Assembly (NCBI RefSeq): GCF_026213295.1
Contig: NC_079420.1
Coordinates: 11,488,548 to 11,552,547 of the forward strand
Reading direction: 5' to 3'
Source: Gadus chalcogrammus
Taxonomy: Eukaryota; Chordata; Actinopteri; Gadiformes; Gadidae
DNA: 64,000 nt
Shown: positions 43,465-55,701 of the stretch, in pieces
Layout: the number at the start of each line of letters is the position of its first letter
How positions within the stretch are numbered: the first letter of the stretch is position 1
Program-made: the position numbers and the translations under genes
Notes under the pieces: model-generated
What the model saw: the letters and a program-made list of their open reading frames with translations, nothing else
What the model was told of the DNA's origin: nothing
Databases searched by the model: none

Positions 43465-46400
43465 CTGAAACCCGACCCAGGACCCCACCGTTAAATAGGG
43501 ACAACCATTTACCCATACTAGTTAATACATTTACTACCATTTACTACTACTAGTTTCTACATTAACTATCGGTTACAAGTACTATTTACTACATTGACTA
43601 CCATTTACTAGTACTAGTTACTGAATGTATTACCGTACTACTTACTAGTACTAAAACATTTACTACCATTTACTAGAACTACATCCTACATTTATTACTC
43701 TTTACTAGTACTAGTTACTACATTTGCTATTTACTAGTTGCTAATTTATTTTTATTATTTACTACCATTTACTAGTAGTATTTGCTAATAATAGTCACTA
43801 CTACCTACTGGTTGTATTTCCTCATAGTACAGTGTAGTAGTATTTCCTCGTATTGTGCATTAGTATTTCCTGATAGTACTGTGTAGTAGTATTTCCTAGT
43901 TGTAAGTGTAGTAGTACTGGGCGGTCAGGAGGCCGAGGTGATGAAGGACTCGGAGAACATCCACATGTCAACATGTTGTTCCAGATCTATCTGCTGCTGT
44001 TCCTGTGTTTACCGAACAGCGGGCTGTGATTGGCTGGATTCAGGCCATGTGTCTGAGATGATGGATTACTGACATCTTCACCATGACGTTCATTAATGAC
44101 TCGCAATGTGTTCCGTATTGATTGTATTGGAAGACATCGGATTAGATTACTCTACAATATCGGTTCTGATGACTAGATAAATAATGAGATGAGGCGGTTA
44201 TATTAGAGAAGAATATGTTCTGGATATTATAGATTTATGCTACATGTTAGCTAGGGTGTGTTGGACTCCACACTGAAAGGTTTTGGGTTCGATCCCCAAT
44301 GTCTAAAATCTACCTGCAGGCATATAGATGATAATCAATAGCTCATCAATAGAGGATAATCAGTAGCTCATCAATAGAGAATAATCAGTAGCTCATCAAT
44401 AGAGGATAATCAGTAGCTCGTCAATAGAGGATAATCAGTAGCTCATCAATAGAGGATAATCATTAGCTCATCAATAGAGGATAATCAGTAGCTCATCAAT
44501 AGAGGATAATCAATAGCTCATCAATAGAGGATAATAGTAGCTCATCAACAGATGATAATCAGTAGATGATAACACCTAGCTCATCAAATGAGGATAATCA
44601 ATAGAGGACAATCAGTAGCTCATCAATAGAAGATAATCAATAGAGGATAATCAGTAGCTCATCAATAGTGGGTAATCAGTATCTCATCAATATATGATAA
44701 TCAGCTCAATAGAGGATAGTCAATAGATGATAATCAATAGCATGATCAATAGCTCATGAATAGGTGATAATCAGTAGCTCATCAATAGGTGATAATCAGT
44801 AGCTCATCAATAGATGATAATCAATAGCTCATCAATAGATGATAATCAATAGGTTATCAATAGTCTTACGGGCTGAGTGAAAGTCCCAGGTCTCATCAGG
44901 TTGGTCATACGGACTGTCTGGAACACGTCCACAGACTCCTCCCCCTCCAGCTGATCCACCAATGAGATGAGGGAGCAGAAGGTCCCAGCGGCCACGCCCC
45001 CCGTCCTGCCAGACGGAGACCACACCCCATCGTTACAGTGGGAACCAGCGGAAAAAAAACTGTACGTAAAAGAAAAGGTCTTTAAGGCTAGTGGACCTTA
45101 AAGGTCCTTTTGGGTTAATAAACCATGTTTGTAGGAGTACTGGTCTTGCTGGTCCGGGACCAGTGTGTTAATGTAAAGGTCCTTTAAAGTGTGTAGAAGT
45201 GCTGGTCTTACTGGTCCGGGACCAGTGTGTAAAGGTCCTTTAAGGTGAGTGTAGCAGTACTGGTCTTACTGGGCCTGGACCAGCTGTTAATGTCAAGCTC
45301 CTTTAAGGTGAGTGTAGCAGTACTGGTCTTACTGGTCCGGGACCAGCTGTTAATGTAAAGCTCCTTTAAGGTGTGTAGCAGTACTGGTCTTACAGGTCCT
45401 GGACCAGCATGGGCCCCTCCCCGGCCCTCGCTTCCCGGACCAGGTGGACCAGCTCCAGGGTGCTGCTGGGGGGGCGCTCAGGGTCCGGCCAGCAGGGGGT
45501 CCGGAACAGCTTCACCTCCAGGACAAAGTCATCCTGAGACCAGGATCAGGATCAGAAAGTTATTAAGTACATCAACAATATAGAGAGATATTTTTATATC
45601 GAACCCGACTCCCATATCTGAGACAGTCTAAGTGCTGGTCCAGACCCAGAACCTGGTACTGGGATGGAACCCAGACCCTGGTACTGGGATGGAACCCAGA
45701 CCCTTGGATGGAACCCCAGACCCTGCTCATTGGACTGGAACTCCAGACCTTGGGAGTGGACCCCCGGACCCTAGGCCTGGTCACCTGGGCGGCCTGCAGC
45801 AGCAGCTCCTGGATGACGAGGTTCTCCTCGCCAGACAGACACATCGTGTTCTCGCCGCGCTGGGTCACAGTGAAGCGCTCACAGCTGATTGGCTGTTGCT
45901 TCTTGGGCCAGAACGCACAGGGCTCGGCCACCCCCTCCTGCAGGGAAGGAAGAGTCAGCTGCTGATTGGCCCTCCCGACCCCCTCCAGCGGTGGACAGGG
46001 CGGGGTTTATGAGAATACACTGTGCAACACTAGTCTGTGGTCATCGTTAATCTCGTCTCATTCAGTCTGAACCCAACTGGTTAGTAGGAATGATTCTCTG
46101 TGGGGAAACTCACAGTGCTGTGGTCGCCGTCGGGCAGAGAGACGATGGTCTGGACCCCCTGGTCCCAGACCATCGTCCAGAAGTCCCGGACCGTGGAGGG
46201 CAGCGGCCGCTGGGTCACAAGGAACTCCCTGCAGCGCCGGTAGCCCTGAGGACGGAAGGATGGCAGATCGGGTGAACAGGACCACAGGACGGCAGGACGG
46301 GTGAACAGGCTGGCTAGCACACTAGGTTAACATGCTGGTTGGCACGCTAGTTGAAGAGGTTGGTTAGCATGCTAGTTTAACAGGCTGGTTAGAATGTGAC

Positions 46401-49400
46401 TTTAACATGCTAGTTAAACATGCTGGTTAGCGTGCTAGTTTAACATGCTAGTTAGCATGCTAGTTAAACATGCTGGTTAGCAAGCTAGTTTTACGTGCTG
46501 GTTAGCATGCTTACTAGCATGCTAGTTCAAATGCTAGTGTAACATGCTAGTTTAAAGGGGCCTGCCCGTAATTCCGACACCTCATTGTTCCGACGTCTTA
46601 ATGGTCCGAAATATTTCCCATTAGATCGACATGCCACTATGCTGACGGTTCAATGTTACGAAAACGGAACCCATTGTTCCGAAGGGCAGTTTGTCCGACT
46701 TTTCCAAAAGGAAGCGCATTAGGCCGACGGTATAAAAGTCTTTATGTGTAGGCCTATTCGGCATATTGAACCGTTGGCCTATAATGCGCCTCTTGTTTGA
46801 CTTATCGGACAAACGGACCTTCGGAACAATGGGTTCCGTTTTCGTAACTTTGAACCTTCGGCATAGTGGCATGTCGATCTAACGGGAAATATTTCGGACC
46901 ATTGAGACGTCGGAACAATGAGGTGTCGGAATTACGGCATGGCACCAGTTTAATATATATACAGCTTAGCAAGCACGTTCGTTTTTAATGGATGCACCGC
47001 GGCTAGCCAGGAGTATGGTTGGGAAGTCAAATGAGTTTGTTGAAGGTTCTCACTGTGATGAAAGAGGCGTTGATGTAGTCCGAGGCATCCTCTGAGCTTG
47101 TGGAGAGACGCACGCGGGAGCTCTCCACTGGAACACATCAGAGGGTTAGCTTCTATGATAGATCGTGTAGATTCACAATCCTAGAGTCACACCATGGCCT
47201 GTGACCGGCCCCCCCTCTCACCACTACACTAACCCTTACCCTTAGTCTCTTATACACTAACCCTTACTTTATCACTTAGTCTCTCAAACACTAACCCTTA
47301 CTTTATCACTTAGTCTCTTATACACTAACCCTTACTTATGACTTAGTCTCTCATACACTAACCCTTACTTATCACTTAGTCTCTCATACACTAACCCTTA
47401 CTTTATCACTTAGTGTCTCATTAACCCTTACTATGCTACTGAGTGTCTCACCAGGGATCACAGAGGATGGCCGGTTCTTGCTGCGGTTCGATTCCCTCAT
47501 GGCGGCGGAGAAGTCCCCGTGTTGGCCTCCGGGCAGGGAGATGAGCTGAGGAGACGGAGGAGACATTGAGGATCAGAACCAGCAACCTCGCCGCGCCGAG
47601 GGCCGTCTCACCGGCAGTGAGGGCCATCTCACCGGCAGTGAGGGCCATCTCACCAGCAGAGAGGGCCATCTCACCAGCAGAGAGGGCCATCTCAGCAGCT
47701 CCTGTCCACCTGCTCTCTTCAGCTGCTTTACGTGGAGGCTCAAGTCAAGGACGTTCTGTCTGAACTTCTGACTATGGACAACAGCTCGGCTATCAAAGGG
47801 CTCTGCAGCCCTTTGATAGCCTCCGAGGAGCGGGTGTGTAACGCCCATTGAAATACTGGAGGCTCCGGCTCCTTTTACTGATGGTCTAATCACACCGTAG
47901 AACTACAATACAATACAGACATGAAATTAGTTCAGCTTCTTTCTGCTTTGAGGTAAGTTCAGCTTTTATCTGCTATCAGGTGAGTTCAGCTTCTATCATT
48001 GTTCAGTAAACTTTCTGTTCAGAATATTCCCTCCGCCATTTAACCTCTCCATTGCACCATTGTCATTTTTATTTTTATTTTCTAATATTTTTATTTTATT
48101 TATATTTTCTAATTGTCTCTGTGGTAGTACATGTCTCTGTGGTAATACATATCTCAGTAGTATTAGTACATATCTCTGTTATAGTACATATACCTCTGTA
48201 GTACTAGTGCTAGTACATATCTCTACAGTAGTAGTCCTAGTACATATCTCTGTACTAGTAGTATTACATATCTCTGTAGTAGTACATATATCTCTGTAGT
48301 ACTAGTGCTAGTACATATCTCTGTAGTAGTAGTAGTAGTACATATATCTCTGTAGTACTAGTGCTAGTACATATCTCTGTAGTAGTAGTAGTAGTAGTAG
48401 TACATATCTCTGTAGTAGTACATATATCTCTGTAGTAGTAGTCCTAGAACATATCTGTAGTAGTGGTACATATCTCTGTAGTAGTAGTACACATCTCTGT
48501 AGTAGTACTAGTACATATCTCTGTAGTAGTACATGTATCTCTGTATTACTAGTACATGTCTCTGTGGTAATACATATCTGTATTAGTACATATATTTCTG
48601 TAGTACTAGTACATATCTCTGTATTAGTACATATATCTCTGTAGTACATATTTCTCTGTAGTACTAGTACAAGTACATATCTCTGTAGTGGTTGTGGTAA
48701 TAGTACATATCTCTGTAGTAGTACACCTCTCTGTAGTACTAGTACATATCTCTTTAGTAGTTGTAGTACACATCTCTGTAGTGGTTGTAGTACTAGTACA
48801 TATCTCAGTAGTAGTACACCTCTCTGTAGTACTAGTACACATCTCTGTAGTGGTTGTAGTACTAGTACATATCTCAGTAGTAGTACACCTCTCTGTAGTA
48901 CTAGTACACATCTCTGTAGTGGTTGTAGTACTAGTAGATGTCTCTGTCACAGCAGCACAGTGGCCGGTCCGCTGCTCACCTTAAACTGCTTCTCCAGCCT
49001 GGTGTTCCCCGACGGCCCGGAGGTCAGGAGCTCGTCCACGTAGCGGTGGAGCAGAGCGGAGCCCACCTCCGCCTCCCTGGTCTGGACGGCCTCCACCAGA
49101 ACATCATGGAGGAACACATACTGCTGCTGAGAACAGACAGAGGAACACATACTGCTGCTGAGAACAGACAGAGGAACACATACTGCTGCTGAGAACAGAC
49201 AGAGGAACACATACTGCTGCTGAGAACAGACAGAGGAACACGTACTGCTGCTGAGAACAGACAGAGGAACACATACTGCTGAGCACACAGAGGAACACGT
49301 ACTGCTGCTGAGAACAGACAGAGGAACACATACTGCTGCTGAGAACAGACAGAGGAACACATACTGCTGAGCACACAGAGGAACACATACTGCTGAGCAC

Positions 49401-52400
49401 ACAGAGGAACACATACTGCTGAGCACACAGAGGAACACATACTGCTGAGCACACAGAGGAACACATACTGCTGAGCACAGAGAGAGGAACGTTCTGCTGA
49501 ACACAAAGAGGAACACACAACAGGATGTGACCAATAAAAAATCGTTGAACTTTGAACACCTTCTGCTGACCACACAGAGGAACACGTCCTGCTCCTGAAC
49601 TGTAGATGAACGAGTTCTACGTAAACAGAGATCATGTGATCCTCTTAGGGGGTTGAGGGGGCGGGTTTATACAGGTCCTGACCTGCGTCTGGACCAGGAA
49701 GTTCCTCTGGGTGCGGATGTGCTGCAGGAAGCCCTTGATGTTGACGGTCCCCTGCTGGCGGATCTGCTGCAGCATGCTGTCCAGGACCAGGTAGGTCCCG
49801 GTCCGGCCCACCCCCGCACTGGACCCCAGAGACAACGTTTAGAGGAGGGTATTAGGCCACCATCCTAGGGTGATGGAGGTCTTTGGCGGCCATCCTAGGG
49901 AGGTGGAGGTCATTGGCCAACATCCTATGGGGGTGGAGGTCATTGGCTAACATCCTATGGTGGTGGAGGTCATTAGGCCACCATTCTATGGAGGTTCAGG
50001 TCACTGGCCGCCATCCTATGGTGGTGGTGCAATAAGGGTCATGTTGAAGCTCCTTTGAAAGAAAAGATTTAAAAAGCAGAATATCCAACCAGACTTTGGG
50101 TGTCCTTGAGGGTCTCATAGACGGAAACATTTGTATGAAATCTCTATCTAATCTCCAATTAAAAAGGCAGCAATCTGTTTTTGTTATTAAAGAGTTGGAG
50201 AACTTGGAAAGTACTTTGATTTCTAAGGAGAAGGGAGCAGTTCTTTTTTATGATGGGATTGATGGTTTTGCACAAAGGCCTGTTATATCATCTGTTTTAA
50301 TTATTTATTTCCATAATTCGAGAGACGATTACCAGAAGCCATGGAGAAGGCAGATTGCTACTTTAGTTGCATTTCTCTTAGATAGCTCAGAGGTTTGGGG
50401 GAATACAATACTGTTAATACAATGTCAAGCACAAGGAAAACGTACTATCATACTGTTACTCGTTTGCTTTGGTTATTAATTATTATGAAACATCCTTTTG
50501 AGTTTTATGTATATGTTCCAAGGCTTTGGTTTATAATGAGGTGAAGGTTGGTGAGACAAGAGTGTTTAGAAGACACTTGAACAGATGTCACTGATACGCT
50601 TCTTAGCGTACTGTCCAAGGGGGATTGGACAGGGTCAGGGTGTCCATGGAGGACAGGGCAGGGTGTCCACTAATGTGAATTTCAAGTCCTTCAGCAGTCA
50701 AACGTTTAAGAGCTCTCTGCTTATTAGAGCCTGTAAATCATGTTTCCCTAAAGGTTCCAGTCTGTCTGGAGCTCGGCCCTCTACTCAGACTGGTGCACAC
50801 CGGTCTGGTCTCACCCTACCTGCAGTGCACCACCACGGGCCCCATGTCGGGGGTCCGGGCCTGGGAGGACCTGCGTATGAAGGTGAGGAGCGGCAGGGCG
50901 TACTCCGGGACCCCCATGTCCGGCCACTGGGTGTACTGGAAGTGCAACACCGTCTGCTCTGCGCCACGACCCTTCTGGGACCCCTGGGGAGGAGACAGGA
51001 AGTATTATCCACCGAAGAATCCGCCTCCAGGATGGACTAACATCAGAGGAGGCGTCGACCGGTTGAACCCTTCGTCTACCGGCCGGGGCGGCCCCCACAA
51101 CTAGATCAATAGAAATGGAGATAAAGCCTGTAGACGCTACAGACGGGACCAGAGCTACGCTATAACCACTTGTTCGATGCCTGGGAAGTCCACTTAAACA
51201 CTTTAAAAATACACTTTAACCACTTTAAAAGACTGAATAAGTTAAGGGAATTCCGTGGCACTTGGTGGGGTGGCGTCATGCAGTGTTTGGGGGCGTGGCC
51301 CTGCGTTGGGGTGGAACCATGCAGTGTTAGGGGGCGTAGCCCTGCTCAAGGTGGAGTCATGCGGTATTGTGGGGTGTGGCCCTGCCGGCTCGCTGACCTT
51401 CTTGAGGCGTGTGTTGCGGAGGGTGAAGGTCCTCTGGGTGTAGAACGCCAGCTCCTTCACGCTCTTCACCGTTACCAGGAAGCCACCGTACTCCTCCTGG
51501 CTCTCCATTGGCCAGTACTGGTCACACTTCCTCTGAACGGGGGGAGGGGGGGGGGGCGACATAAATTCAGCGCAGCGTTCATAGGTTCGATCTGTCACAC
51601 GGCTATGTATGAGTCCACAGTTAGGACATCGATCCCTTTACAGAACTCGATGTTGTTGCCGTTATGTTTACATGCGCCTTTGTTCACCTTAAAGTATTTT
51701 GATATTGAAACTAATTGTCTGTGGGACTGAAAACATCGCTCTGTTAATGCCGTCACAGCTAGCTAGTCAGTCTGCTATCAGCAGCTAGCGGTGGCGGCGT
51801 GGCCCCACCCGTCCGTTCTCCATCAGGTTGGTGATCATGACGATGACCCCGGTCCTCTGCTCCCACACCATCCTCCAGAAGTCGTCCACGCTGGAGCGCA
51901 GCGGGCCCTGGGCCGCGATGTACGCCCTGGGCCGGTTGAAACCCTGCACACACGTAGAGTACACACACAACTGGTTTGAACTGGTTCAGAGCCAGCTAGA
52001 GACCCCTGGTCTGAGAGGATGAAGCGGTTCCTTACGTCCACGTAGTTGGCATTGATGTAATCCCCCGTCTGCCCGCTGTCCGTCTGGGTGGACAGACGGA
52101 CTCTGCTGTGGTCGTCTGCAGGGGGAACCACAACGTCAATATGAGTCTGGTTCCACCTACCCAGTCCCCAGTGAAGCCTCCGGATGGTTCCAGACCCGAG
52201 GGGGGGCTCCGTTAACCACTCACATGCCAGCACGTTGACGTAGCGGTTCTTGGTCTTGTTGTCCGGGTGCCGGGCGCTGTCCGATGTCATGCCGATGTCC
52301 ATGGAGTACGCCTGGAGCTCCTGGACCCAACCACACAAAGAGCTCTGAACGCCGGCTGGGCCATAAATAACCAGCGCTTCAGCTTCTAGTCTAGAGCTCT

Positions 52401-55400
52401 GAAGAAGAGCTCGCTGTAGTGACCAATACTAGTTGTGAAGCATGTTAGCTGACGGGTGTGAAAAAAGCCAGGCTTGAGCAGGTGTAAAGCATGCTAGGTG
52501 TGCAGCAAGCTAGGTGTAAAGCATGCTATGTGTGTAGCATGATGGGTGCTAGATGTGTAGAAGGCTAGGTGTAGAGCATGCCAGAAGTGCAGCATGCCAG
52601 TTTGCAGCATGCTAGGTTTGGACGATGCTGAATGTGGAGGCTCTCACCTCATAGCTCTCCTTCAGGATCTGAGGATGATGATGATAATGATGATGATGAT
52701 GATGATGAGGAAGGCAGCCATGATGTCATCACAGACACAGCAAACCAAAATGACCAAAAGAGAAGCAGAGCAGACGTTGGCTACAGGTCGAGGGTCACCA
52801 CAGGGCATGAGCTTTGATCTGCGACCCCTCTACATGCACATTGGTTTTTCAGTGGAAGCGCTAGACACTTTCCTACAGTTCCAACTGTTCCCAGTGTTCC
52901 CACTGTTTCCACTCCACCATGTGGTGAAGCGACCCCAAGTACCTCGAACTCCCGGGAGAAACCGTGTGATTGGTGCATCTCGGCCACGTGTCTGACGAAC
53001 TCCTTCACAGGGACCGCCTCGTGGTCTGACGTCAACAGCAACAACGTCAAGAACAACAACACAGCGACCATGACAACATCATGACAACACGTCAATAAAG
53101 GTGAGTGAGTGAGTGAGTAAGTGTCCGTCCGTCCGTCTGTCTGTCTGTCTGTGCCTGTACTCGCCTGTGTTAAAGGCCGTCTGGGTGATGACGCGAGGGG
53201 AGTTGCTGTCCTCGATGTAGAAGCTGGCCGTCTGGAAACAGTTCCTGGAAAACAGGGGTCAGGCAGGGGTCACACAGGGGCCAGACAGGGGGGAGTTAAG
53301 AGGTCAGACATGGGTCGTAGAGAGGTCAGACAGATCGTACAGGGGTACTTATAAAACTTAGACCATTTAGAGTCATGCAAAAGATAAAAGAGACAGCTTT
53401 TACTCAACATGTTGAAATTAAGTTCAAATATTAGAATAGTAGAATGATTCGATACAGATGATGTGGTTGAGGTCTGCTTGAGGAACTATAGAATAACGAC
53501 GATGTACTGATGTCAGATGAAGTCGTGTTGTGACCCGACTAAACCAGCGTATACACGTGTCCCGGTTGCTCAGCTCGGTGAAAACACAGCAGGGGGTTTT
53601 TATTGTGGCGATGAGTGCGTCAGGGCCATTTGAAAACGTTGTAATCTCTCTCCGACACGAAGAAAAGATGTCTGCCTTAATCCGACACGTTTTTAAGGGG
53701 ATCAGAGACGAGCCCGCGGTGGCCCGACCCTCGAATCCTCCTCCGCTCGAGGGTCCTCCTTCGATCCGAGGGTCTACTCCGCTCCTCCTCCACTCCGAGG
53801 GTCTTCACCGGAGCCCGTCTTCTTCTGGCTCAGGTAGAGACACCAGGTTCACAACCACTACTCTCCCCACATCAACTTCCTGCCACATAATGCCGCTTCC
53901 CCCAGTGCCCCAGTGACTTGAGCCAGTGGTGTTCTGGGTGAACACTGTAGCTGGCGTTGTAGCTGCTGAACTCAGTGTAGCACCAGGTGGATTCTGCTGT
54001 AGATCGTAAAGACTCGGCACTACTCCAACTTCCTTCTTCTCTTGTCACGTGTTTGTATAATCTTTGTTCTACGTGTTGTTATATGGTCTGCAGATGTTTT
54101 AGGGTCTACAGATGTAACCTCTCCAGATGTTAATACGGTCTACAGATGTTTATAGATTCTACTCCAGATGTTTACTATGTTTACAGAGATGTAATGGTCT
54201 GAAGATGTCTCTACTCCAGATGTTTACAGATGTGTTATTGTCTGTAGATGTCTTTACTCCAGATGTTTTCTGATATGTTATGGTCTGCAGATGTCTCTGC
54301 TCCAGATGTTTTGCTGTGACTTTGTGTTGCTGACTTGCGGAGGGCAGGGATAAGGTGGTGGGGGGGGGGGGGGGGGGGGTGGATTAAGCAGGTCTGACCT
54401 CTGACCCGCGGCTTACAGCGCGCTACACGAGCGCTCATGTTCCTCTGTAATCAGGGCGATGTTCTTTCCCCCGCCCAGACCCCAGGGGGGGGGGGCACCC
54501 CAGGGGAGGGGCCCCAAGCGTCCCTGGGGGGCTGAGCCCACCACGCCCGGTGCTGGGAGGCTGGCAGCTTAGCGTTACCAGCTTAGCGAGGCAGACAAAA
54601 CAAAAAACAATGCTGTGTTCTGAAGGTGAGCGGGAGAGGACACTGAGAGACAAAGGGAGGTGGTGGAGTAGGAGAAGGAGGAGAGGACACTCTGAGAGAC
54701 AAAGGGAGGAGTAGGAGAAGGAGGAGAGGACACTCTGAGAGACAAAGGGAGGAGGAGAAGGAGGAGAGGACACTGAGAGACAAAGGGAGGTGGTGGAGGA
54801 GGAGGGGACACTCTGAGAGACAAAGGGAGGAGGAGGAGAGGACACTCTGAGAGACAAAGGGAGGAGGAGGAGGAGGAGAGGACACTCTGAGAGACAAAGG
54901 GAGGAGGAGGAGGAGGAGAGGACACTCTGAGAGAAAAAGGGAGGAGGAGAAGGAGGAGAGGACATTGAGAGACAAAGGGAGGAGGAGGAGAAGGAGGAGA
55001 GGACACTCTGAGAGACAAAGGGAGGTGGTGGAGGAGGAGGAGTAGGAGAAGGAGGAGAGGACACTAAGAGACAAAGGGAGGTGGTTGAGGAGGAGAGGAC
55101 ACTCTGAGAGACAAAGGGAGGAGGAGGAGGAGGAGAGGACACTCTGAGAGACAAAGGGAGGAGGAGGAGGAGAGGACACTTTGAGAGACAAAGGGAGGAG
55201 GAGGAGGAGGAGAGGACACTCTGAGAGACAAAGGGTGGCGGAGGAGAAGGAGGGGAGGACACTCTGAGAGATAAAGGGAGGAGGACGAGATGACACTCTG
55301 AGAGACAAAGGAGGGGAGGAAGAGGAGGAGGAGAGGACACTTTGAGAGACAAAGGGAGGAGGAGGAGCAGGAGGAGGAGACGACACTTTGAGAGACAAAG

Positions 55401-55634
55401 GGAGGAGGAGGAGGAGCACTCTTCCCCTCCATCAGAGAGACGACTCAACACGCTATGAATTCTGGTAACAAACATCTCAAGGCCAAAGGAGAGCAAAAAT
55501 GGAAGTCCAATCACAAACACACACACATACACAAAAACACACACCATATCCACACACACACATAAAAATAAATAAATAAATAAACATAAAAAACACAATT
55601 TACACACACTATATATACAGACACACAAACACAC

Positions 55635-55701
<67 letters not shown>

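Noticed and set aside
46621..46872. 83-codon frame in the ptprz1 intron
   Set aside because: Runs through the palindromic MITE; both strands read similarly because of the inverted repeat.
54435..55697. 420-codon minus-strand frame rich in Leu/Pro/Ser
   Set aside because: Produced by the pyrimidine-rich minisatellite. It is low complexity and lies inside a ptprz1 intron.
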